Shown one piece after another: positions 55,875 to 64,000 of a DNA stretch of 64,000 nt. The position numbers and the translations under genes are program-made. The DNA comes from Primulina eburnea (lineage: Eukaryota > Streptophyta > Magnoliopsida > Lamiales > Gesneriaceae): assembly GCF_022965805.1 (NCBI RefSeq), contig NC_133109.1, positions 7,169,869 to 7,233,868 on the forward strand, in the 5' to 3' direction. Below the pieces are notes generated by a model, which was not told where the DNA came from, did not search any database, and was given only the letters and a program-made list of their open reading frames with translations. Each line of letters starts with the position of its first letter. Within the stretch, counting starts at the first letter, position 1.

Positions 55875-55895
55875 GCAGATAAGAGGCGGAAAGAT

Positions 55896-56327
55896 TTGAA
55901 ATTTGAAGTCGGAGATTACGTATTACTCAAAGTATCACCAAGAAAAGGAATCAAGCGTACTGGAAAGAAGGGAAAGTTGCATCCTCAATTTGTTGGACCC
56001 TTTGAAGTGATAGAACGAATAGGCACTGTTGCTTATCGTCTATCTCTACCTGAAAATATCTCTGGTATACATAACGTATTCCACGTATCACAATTAAGGA
56101 AATGTAAAGTAGACTCAGCCCAATTGATTGACCACCAACAGATAGATCTGGAAGAAAATCTAACATATGAAGAACAACCTGTGAAGATTTTGGGCCAAAG
56201 AATAAAGGAACTTCGTGGTCGATCAATTCAGTTGATAAAAGTCTTATGGAAAAACCACAACATTGAAGAAGCAACGTGGGAAACAGAGAAAGATATGAGA
56301 TGTCAATATCCTCATTTATTCCAATAA
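55896..56327 (+). pseudogene. Gypsy III integrase C-terminus and chromodomain
   Basis: KVSPRKGIKRTGKKGKL and QFVGPFEVIERIGTVAYRL are the conserved C-terminal integrase block. It ends in a chromodomain-type segment (IKVLWKNHNIEEATWETE). Same frame as the preceding piece. The natural end of pol is the stop at 56325-56327. Confidence 0.85.
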
Positions 56328-56368
56328 CTCCTAAATCTGGGAACCAGATTTTTAAAAGGAGAGGATAT

Positions 56369-58593
56369 TGTAACACCTAAAAACAAAGGTGCATATATAT
56401 ATTTTTATCAGTATAAATTTTATTATTTTCATTTTTAAAAATTTTATCACATTATTTTTCGGTACAAATTTTATTTGTCTAAAGTGTCTAGAAATACATT
56501 AAAATACATCACAATACACTTAAAAATTCATCAAGCACTATAAGGTTCTCATTTCAAAATCAAATACCCAAAATATAATAAAATATTATAACTAAACTCA
56601 ACATATATGTTAAGTAAGTAATTACAATAATTATTAAGTTAAATATAAGATAATTATGTTCAATATTTAGATACACGAATATAATAATATTAAATTTGGA
56701 TAAACATGAGATTTTTCTATTTAAGAAATAATTAATAATTATAATCATAAAATAATAATAATAATTAAAATAAATAAAAATAATAATAAAAATAAAAGGA
56801 TAATCATGAAATTCGGCTATATATAGCCGACTCCATTCCTCCAAACCACATATCAGCCGAGAGAAAAGAGGGAAGGAAGAAAGAAAGAGAGAAGAGGAAA
56901 GAAAAGAAGGAAAAAAGAGAGAAAAAATAGAAGGAAAAGCTATACCCTTTCCGAAAAATCCCAATAAATCACCAACTATTCACCTCATATCATAAAACAA
57001 TATAGCGCTGGAGGTGACGTAAGAGGATCGACCGAAAACAAGGAAATCCAACAAAGATATTCCGCAAATCGGCAACGGTATACTGTATTCAAGCTAGGTA
57101 ATTTTCGCTCATTTCTCTTATAGCTACACACCAAACTAGAGGTCGGCTTGAATAACAAAGTTGTACCTCTTGCTACATAGATGAGGTACATACCGCCCGT
57201 CATCCCAAAATATTGCCGGAACTAAGATTTCCGGAATGCCGGAGTACCTCCGTTAGCCATACGACGATATTTAATTCTGGTATCGTTCGGTTAGGAATTT
57301 GGCAAAACTTTCAATAAGAGAATTCAAGATTATAAAAAGTTACACATGCTGGAAAAAAACGGGCCGCGTGTGGCCGCCGGACGGCCAGCCACGCATCGGC
57401 ACCATCAGCGCGTGTACCCCACGCGCCGCCGGAACAGCGATCTTCCGGCGGCCGAACGTTCCTGAGGTTATTTCCGGCTTTTTGGCCAACTTTCGTAATG
57501 TTTGGATATACCTTCTAATTAATATGAATTTTTGAAATTTAATTAAAATCAACCGGATTAAATTTTGAACAAAAAATAATCTGGAAATGATCAGCTAGTT
57601 ACTTAAAAACTCTAACACATAAATATCATTCATAATATATTTTTAGGACTTGCTCCAGGAACTCGGATTATTAATTAAGCCTAAACTGTAAGTTAACAGG
57701 TGAGGAAATTACTATTCATTCTTCTATTAAATCCTTTGGCATTTGGCCTGAAAATTTCAATAGCATTTATTTAATGTTTAAATATCCTCCACTGTTCATT
57801 TCAATTACTGATATATGTTCTTGCATATTTATGAATGGATTGATATATCATGAATGAATGGAGTCATGGACAACGGATTTCGGTCCGGAAATTGAGTCCA
57901 CTGGACAACGTGGCTTCGGCCCGGAAAATGAGTCCAATGAACAACGGGTCAAAAGTCCCGTGTATATGGTTCATCTGAACAACGCGCACCGAATATTTCG
58001 GTCCGGAGAATGGTTCACCCGGCTCGTAAAAAGTGCTCAATTAGAGCCACCAATGTTAATTTATGGAATTTTCATTTATCTATTATTTCATTGCATATCA
58101 TTCATAATATCTAAATTTTTATTTCTATTATTTCATGTATAATTATGATGAAGTGTTATTTAAAAGCCATATATATATTTAAACTCACTAAGTCCTCAAA
58201 GACTTAACCCTCTGTTTCTCTTCGTCTATTGTAATTTCCAGACACAGGAACCTCCGATTTGGAACAAGAGGAAAATAACTGAAGCTGAAATAAGAGCATT
58301 TGAAAGTTGAGATGATATGTTTATAAATGAATGTTAAACTTCCGCTGTAACATAATTATACATATGAATGTTAGACTTCCGCTGTAAAATAATTGTACAT
58401 ATTTGAAATAATAATGTAAATATTTGTAGATAATCCTTAAATTATGGTAGAAAATATTCAAAATTTTATCTACAATATCTTTCTAATAATAATAATGGTA
58501 AAAAATAAAAATAGAAGTTCAATATAGAAAGATTGAAGGTAAATGTGGCACCTAGTAAGGGAATAATTATGAATTCCTAAACCGGACGCCACA
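56369..58593 (+). repeat. Gypsy III 3' LTR
   Basis: 2225 bp, preceded by the purine tract aaaaggagaggat. It is about 39 bp longer than the 5' LTR because of AT-rich slippage near 56730-56790 and an extra 10-14 bp at about 57282 (tcgttcggtta). Otherwise nearly the same by eye. Confidence 0.9.
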
Positions 58594-58706
58594 CTCTGTA
58601 ACTTTTCTCAGTAGTGAAGACTCTTATAGAAGACTTCATCTTCTATAACAGCCTTCCTGTTCTCCAGAGCAAATGGCGAAGCACTCGAACTACTCGCATC
58701 TGCCAT

Positions 58707-58986
58707 TCTTTTTGTCTTAAATATTTTCACTAATATGACTAAAACTAACCGTGTTACTTCTCCTTATAGGCGAAAATCATGGAAGCCGAAAGGCCATCAA
58801 TGTTTCAGCAAACGAAAATCTTTCTGATCTTTAATTTTATTTTATATCGTCACTTTCGTTATCATATGAATATATTAAGGGGGAATAATGGTTTTAAGAG
58901 GTTAACTGAGAAGACAAATGTTAGTTGACTCTCAACTGAAAGGACACAGTCTTACAACTGATAGCTCAGTTTCCTTACTCTCAGCA
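58707..58986. other. Copia II spacer between antisense ORF B and sense ORF
   Basis: AT-rich spacer holding the divergent upstream regions of antisense ORF B (TATA-like box at 58761) and the long sense ORF. No other signal is clear. Confidence 0.4.
58761..58770 (-). promoter_or_regulatory. TATA-like box before antisense ORF B
   Basis: The minus strand reads cctataagga about 57 bp before the ATG at 58706. Confidence 0.35.
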
Positions 58987-61688
58987 ATGGCAAATTAGAT
59001 CCCTGCTCATCTATTGAATGCTATGGCTATCAATTTTGAATCTGTTTTATCAGTATAAGAAGTCTATGTGAAAAATGTATTTCTGAAGCTTGAATCAGCT
59101 GGGCTGAGGATATTTTTAGGGCAATACTCGCAGGAGATTTACCCAAAAGAACTCCAAGACCTCTACTCAAATGGATATATCGACTCTGATGGAAACATCA
59201 TTTCTATTATTAATGGTCAGCTGGTGACCATTTCTGAAGATTCTCTCGGAGAAATCTTTTCATTACCTTCTGATGGACTGGTACACTTTGCTGATGTTAA
59301 AGCATCAGATATTGAAGAAATGCAAACTGCACTCTCTGCTGATGGATGGAAAATCAAAGTTTCCGATCCTAAGAAGGAACTGAAGAATGAGGTTCAGTTG
59401 TTGGCTGATATCGTAGGCAAAGGGCTATTGGCCAAAGCAGGATCATTTGCTGCCCTGTCTTTGGAAAAATTTCAAGCTATTACGGTTATTATTACTGGAA
59501 GAAAATTCAATTGGAAGCAACTTATTTTTAGTATCTTGAAGAACATGTTTTCCTACACCAAGCAATCCAAAGGATTTGCAGTGCCGTTGAGCTCTTTGAT
59601 GAAAGTCAAAGGGATAGTGGCTGATGATTCTGAGCGATTATCAAAATTCAAAATCTTCAATGGGAAGAATGTTATGCCACCCAAGACTGAATTAAATATT
59701 TCTCCTGATCAGTTCGTGAAGATCAAGAAGGAGATTGGGATGCAACAGGGTGGTCCCAAATCAGTTAAAAAAGCCAAGACATTGGGTCAACTGAAGACAG
59801 TTAAAAGAAAACTGATTATCAGTGAATCCGAATCCGAGAACACGCCCTCTCCAAAAGTGGACAAGAAACCATGAGCACAAAGGGCAAAATTACCAACCAC
59901 AGCAGAATCTATTCCTACTGAAAGGCTGAAATCTTCAACTGCCCAACAGCCTATCAAAGTAGTTCCTCTGAAGATCATCCCACCGGAAATCTCAACTGAA
60001 GCAACAAAGGAAACAGTTAGGATCAAAGCTCCTTTAATCCATATCAATCGCCCTGCTGTTCTAGCACCTGCCAGACCCAAAGGTATAAAGCTTACAGAAC
60101 TGGTGGATACTACTCATACTGGATTGGAAATTACACACATCCTCAGTACTGAAAAAGGGAAGGGCTAATTGATTGAAGAACCCAAGCCATCCAATTCCAT
60201 TCAAACTCATATTGACCTTGTTTGGGAACATGTTAATAATTTTGCAGCATCAAAACTTCAATCCTATGATGCCTGGACCGCTTACAGAACTCAGCTTTTT
60301 GCTAAGCAACTGCAAAAGAAATCTCAGCTGAATAAATTTATCAAACTAGAAGAAATTGTCCTCAAGGTGGTCAAAGCTGCCACAATTGTTCAAGCTTTGG
60401 AGAGAAAAACCTATTTTTTTGACCAAATTCGAGCTAAGAATCTATCTCAACTGCATGAGAAATTGAAGGCAAACTACATTCCCACCAATCCAACTGCTTA
60501 TAATGATCGAGCTGTGATCACTCAGCTAGATACTGATCTTACTAGCTTCCAAGCTCAGATAAAAGTATGGGAAATGGATCAGGAGTTAGTTCTTCCTGAA
60601 GAAACTCTGAAGAAAAAGAAGAAGAACCCTCCTCTCAGCAGACAGAGCCACCCTCGTAACAAATTATTGTTACAAGTGAAGAAACAGCTCAGGATGTGCC
60701 ACAATCATCTACTGTGGAACATCAAATTTATTCTGAAGCCGAGTTGAATTTTGCCAACATTGATGAAATTATTCAAGCAGTGGTGACAGAATCTATTTCT
60801 GAAAAAGTTTATCACTCAACTGATCAAATCACTCAAGAGGTTCCTATCTCAACAGAAGCACCAGTTCAGCCTGCTGTTTCTGAGCTAAAGGAGCAAACAG
60901 TGGTGCCTACTCCATCACCATATCAACAGATTGCTGAGAATATATAAGCCTTGTTAATTTCTCCAACTGATGAACCAGCATGAATATCAGAGGACTATCA
61001 AACAAATGTATCAGTTCATGACCCTCTCACAGAAGATCTTATTCAGCAGGAAAGGCCAATTGTCGATCAACATCAATCCTCATCTCCTCTAGTCCAAGTA
61101 GCAGTGACTGAAACAGATGTTACAGCACAGACTGTTCCTGAAACGATACTATCTGATAGAACCATGGTGGTCTTTGATCAAGTCTCACATGAACCAAGAA
61201 CATCCGATCAGTCACCTCCTCTTCAATCCACAGAAATTGATCTTATCCTTGAGTAAATCCAGAATATGAAGCATAATATGCAGCAGATGCTTACTGAGAT
61301 CAAGAAAATTCAATCCACACAATTTTCTCATACTGTCAAATTGGATTCTTCCATTGAATCTCATTCAGCAAAACTGAAATCTATTCAAGCAAACATGGAG
61401 TCTCTTACACGAACTGTGGATGAGATGAAAAATAACAGAGGACTAGCTCAAAGTCTATTTACAACTTAGGATATAATCAGCAAACGAGTTGAGCGATTGG
61501 AAACTTTTGTTTCTAATAAAATAGAATTGCTGCAGACTTCTTTACAAACTGCTGTCTCAAGTATCTCCTCAGATGTCAAAATCCTTTCCACTGACGTTCG
61601 AAGACTTTCTACTAAGATGGATGTGTTTGACAAAATGGGGGAAGAGATCAAAGAGACCTTAGAACAACAAAAGAAATCTTCCCGGTGA
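58987..61688 (+). pseudogene. Long extra sense ORF of copia II (post-pol)
   Basis: The natural start is probably ATG 58987, with TAG (58996) and TAA (59056) soon after; the longest open piece is 59068-59874. The N-terminal domain (LKLESAGLRIFLGQYSQEIY; DGNIISIINGQLVTISEDSL) is globular. A basic/Lys-Pro-rich middle (59700-60160) and a helical region (60169-60747) follow. After a shift near 60640-60740 comes a coiled-coil C-terminus (KHNMQQMLTEIKKIQSTQF; SSISSDVKILSTDVRRL) ending at 61688. Further stops lie at 59872, 60166, 61254 and 61467. It sits between pol and the polypurine tract, where SIRE-type elements carry an extra ORF. Not gag, pol or a clear envelope; I see no signal peptide or membrane segment. 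Function unknown. Confidence 0.65.
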
Positions 61689-61800
61689 AAAAAAATCTCT
61701 GCAAATTCGTGTAGTCCATTATTCAGTTGATCAATCTTTTATTTTATCTACAACGAGTTCAGACGTTAAGTTATTACTTACTTAGTTTTGTCAAACACCG

Positions 61801-61810
61801 TAAAGGGGGA
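61801..61810 (+). other. Copia II polypurine tract
   Basis: taaaggggga, three bases before the 3' LTR start tgttggaaac. Confidence 0.8.
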
Positions 61811-61813
61811 AAT

Positions 61814-62229
61814 TGTTGGAAACTAAATTCCGGTGTTTGACAAAATATGAACCAACTGAAAATACGAAGCAACTGATCAAGTAAACTGAACTCAGCAACT
61901 GATCGAGTAAACTGAACTCAGCAACTGAATCTAGCAAACTAATCTACGCAACTGAATTCAATTCAGTTATTCTCCTCGTCAACTGACAGACAATATATTC
62001 AGCTGTATGTATTTAAGCTAAGCATCCTTCAACTAAACATGTCTCGGGAAAGAACATTCCACCGACAAAGAGACATAGAAGACTGCAACTGAATATGAAA
62101 CGCCGCACTTCAATCAATACATCTTAGAACAACGCATTGCAGTTAAGACGAAGCATTACAATAAATGAAGCAAACAATTACAAAGGAATAATGAAGTGGC
62201 AATCAACAGATACAAAGATTGGAAACGTT
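61814..62229 (+). repeat. Copia II 3' LTR, truncated
   Basis: Matches the first part of the 5' LTR but stops near 62225 (tacaaagattggaa), well short of the 977-bp length. Caulimovirid-like sequence follows at once. The right target duplication is therefore lost. Confidence 0.85.
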
Positions 62230-64000
62230 TAGAACATGGAATGGAATTTGTGGCAGATGATAAGATGTAGAAAATCCAATGACCACAAGTCCATTTTCCA
62301 TATACATTCCAGTAAGAATGTTATATGAACAATATAAGGCATAATACTTTGCTACTTATATTGATTCAGGGGCAAGAATCTGTACAGCAAAACGAGGAGT
62401 TTTTCCAAATAATTTGGAAGAAGAACTACCAAAGATTGCTGAAAGAGATTTCTCCAGAAGAATCTTAATACTATGTAAAGGGATTAAGATGACTGAAATC
62501 ATGATTGGCGGTGCTGGACAAACACCTTGGTACAAGGTAAAGACACCACCAATTTATTTTCATGATACATGAGCTGACATATTGCTAGGAAATAATTTCC
62601 TACAGATGTTCAAGTCCTATACTCAAGAAAATGTGACTAGACGATTAGTGTTCACAACACCATCTGATCATAAAATCATAGTCCAGAGACTACGAGAGGC
62701 ATTTTACAGAAAATTTCCAATCCAGTTTCGCAGCAAGCGTGGTGATTCAAGAAAACTTCTGAACCCAAAAATGAAGGATTCGAGAAGGTTTGGAGAAACA
62801 ATGCTCCAGTTGAGAGAAGATAAAGAACTCCAACCAGAAGATATAGAATGCCTTAAGATAACTCTACATACAAATGAAGTAGAGTTTTAATCTAAGGTAT
62901 CATTGGAAGATGTCAAGAAAAGGATTAAAGAAAACTACAATGAAGATCCATTTGCATGGTGGGACAGAAATCAACTCAAAGCTTGCCTTAAAATTAAGGA
63001 ATGCAAAGAGTATGAATTTGTCCATTGTAAGCCTATCCCAATGAATATCATTGATCAAAGGGATATGCAGATTATAATCAAGGAAAATTTGGACCTTGGT
63101 TTATTCAAAGCAGGTATGTCACCATATAGCAGTCCAGGTTTTCTGGTAAGAAATCATGGTGAGATAAAACGAGGAAAACCCAGACTAGTTATTAATTATC
63201 AAGAAATTAATAAGATTCTGGAGTTTGATGGGTATTTTATACCTAGTAGAGAACACTTGATTAGTTGCATACGCAACGCCAAGATATTCTCTAAGTTTGA
63301 TTGCAAGTCCGGATTCTATCAAATTCGGATGCAGGAAGAAAGCAAAAAATTCACAGCTTTCTCCACACCTCAAGGACATTATATCTGGGAAGTATTACCA
63401 ATGTGAATGACTAATTCACCCCAGATATTTCAAACAAAGATGGATAATCTTTTTAAAGATTATTTTAAGTTTATATTTGTTTATATTGACGATGTTTTAA
63501 TAGCATCTAAAGATATGAATGAACATGTTAAGCATTTGGAGATTTTCTCTAATGTTTGCAAGAAAGAAGAACTGGTTTTATCTTGAAAGAAAGCAGTCAT
63601 TGCAACAAGGAAGATTGAATTCCTCGGAATTGAAATCGATGAGTCAGGAATAACTCTGGAAGAACACATAGTGGAAAAGGTGTAGAATTTTCCAGAAAAT
63701 CTCAAAGACTAGAAGCAACTTCAAGTTTCTTAGGAGTTGTTAATTTTGCTGGGATGTTTATAAAAATCATAGCAAAACACAGGAAGGTGTTCAGTCCATT
63801 ATTGAAAAAAGATGCAAGATTTATATGGACAAAAGAACATACAGAATGACTTGTCCATTTGAAGGATGTTTGTAAAAATCTTCCAAAAATGGCCATTCCT
63901 CAAGATGAAGATGATCTGGTATTGTATACCGATGCCAGTGATCATTGGTGGGCAGCAGTTCTTACTAAGCTCACGCCAGATGGAGAATAACCATGTAGAT
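62230..64000 (+). pseudogene. Endogenous caulimovirid-like fragment: protease, RT, RNase H (broken)
   Basis: The sense strand holds a caulimovirid-type polyprotein section in the order aspartic protease (DSGA motif near 62366), RT (YIDD motif near 63484) and the start of RNase H (YTDAS motif near 63925, Asp kept). RT and protease differ in sequence from all gypsy and copia elements here; the match is to endogenous pararetrovirus (Caulimoviridae) polymerases. Genus is not assigned; petuvirus- or florendovirus-like is a guess. In-frame stops occur at about 62570, 62888, 63404, 63584 and 63684, with a shift near 63710, so it cannot encode a working protein. Movement and coat regions are not seen to the left, where a copia LTR begins. 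The right side runs out of the window. Confidence 0.75.

Larger units (their letters stand above)
49436..58593 (+). mobile_element. Ty3/gypsy chromovirus III, full length
   Basis: LTRs 49436-51621 and 56369-58593; PBS 51626; polypurine tract 56354-56366; 5-bp duplication CTCTG (49431-49435 and 58594-58598). Gag-pol runs in one frame with five nonsense codons and one N-terminal shift. The LTRs are highly similar by eye, mainly differing by small indels. Structure is complete, coding is not. Confidence 0.92.
49145..58706 (-). pseudogene. Antisense ORF B of copia II, split by gypsy III
   Basis: On the minus strand the start MADASSSSASPFALENRKA (ATG at 58706) runs to 58594. There gypsy III is inserted (49436-58593, CTCTG duplication), and the reading resumes at 49435 down to a stop at 49145. 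The distal part, from MMAELRKVLEHLNIAVW, has two Leu/Ile-rich helices (LMFRKELKILKRIA; WLKLWIIVVEEKYDDV). One in-frame TGA lies near 58611 in the first part. A TATA-like cctataagga lies at 58770-58761 on the same strand, about 57 bp upstream of the ATG. I do not recognise the family. It is clearly a single ORF broken by the insertion. Confidence 0.5.
37799..62229 (+). mobile_element. Ty1/copia element II (SIRE-like), multiply nested, 3' LTR truncated
   Basis: 5' LTR (37799-38775), PBS (38778), gag (38836-40752), protease split by a gag-only LTR element (40990-45310), integrase/RT/RNase H (45316-48310), and two antisense ORFs, one of them split by gypsy III (49436-58593). A long sense ORF follows (58987-61688), then the polypurine tract (61801) and a partial 3' LTR (61814-62229). 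Without the two inserts it would be about 11 kb, large for a copia element but usual for SIRE-type ones with an extra ORF. Many stops show it is inactive. It lies inside the Athila/Tat-like ORF. Confidence 0.85.

Overview
This window looks like an intergenic, retrotransposon-choked stretch of a flowering-plant nuclear genome. The evidence is spliceosomal introns (GT..AG), plant-type Ty1/copia and Ty3/gypsy elements primed by initiator-tRNA-Met sites, CACTA and hAT DNA transposons, a caulimovirid-like fragment and a single CC-NB-LRR immune-receptor gene. The NLR type (R1/RPP13-like, Rx-type N-terminus) and the retroelement style suggest a eudicot, perhaps an asterid such as Lamiales; that placement is inference. 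I see only one clear host gene.

Layout, left to right. 1-2401: right end of a CACTA (En/Spm) transposon with transposase-derived exons, closed by a CACTACAAGAAAA-type terminus. It sits inside the integrase of a minus-strand copia element (copia I, 2402-14731), whose 5' leader carries a GC-rich hairpin cluster. The copia I LTR is itself split by a plus-strand chromovirus (gypsy I, 7519-14316). The outer edge of copia I lies inside exon 1 of the NLR gene (14732-18175), so the receptor has lost its natural 5' end.

18176-19740 is AT-rich intergenic DNA. 19741-30901 is a small hAT-type element (8-bp duplication TTTAGAGA) inflated to 11 kb by a decayed chromovirus (gypsy II, 20469-30678). The 5' LTR of gypsy II holds a CACTA-type non-autonomous element packed with ACAACGGTTT/GCGACGGTTT inverted motifs. 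31033-37798 is the 3' end of a minus-strand Athila/Tat-like element, with a lone chromovirus LTR inside its LTR and an extra (non gag-pol) ORF near its 3' end.

37799-62229 is copia II (SIRE-like), heavily nested. A 4.3-kb gag-only LTR element (40990-45310, near-identical LTRs, GTAAG duplication) splits its protease. A nearly full-length chromovirus (gypsy III, 49436-58593, CTCTG duplication) splits an antisense ORF. Copia II also carries a long sense ORF after pol and two antisense ORFs with their own TATA-like boxes. The right edge (62230-64000) is a broken caulimovirid-like protease/RT/RNase H fragment butted against the truncated 3' LTR of copia II.

Of the mobile elements, only the gag-only element and gypsy I look young (LTRs about 99% identical by eye). 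Nothing here forms an operon. The relationships are those of nested insertions, and the most unusual shared theme is that five unrelated LTR families all place GC-rich palindromes at or just upstream of their TATA box.
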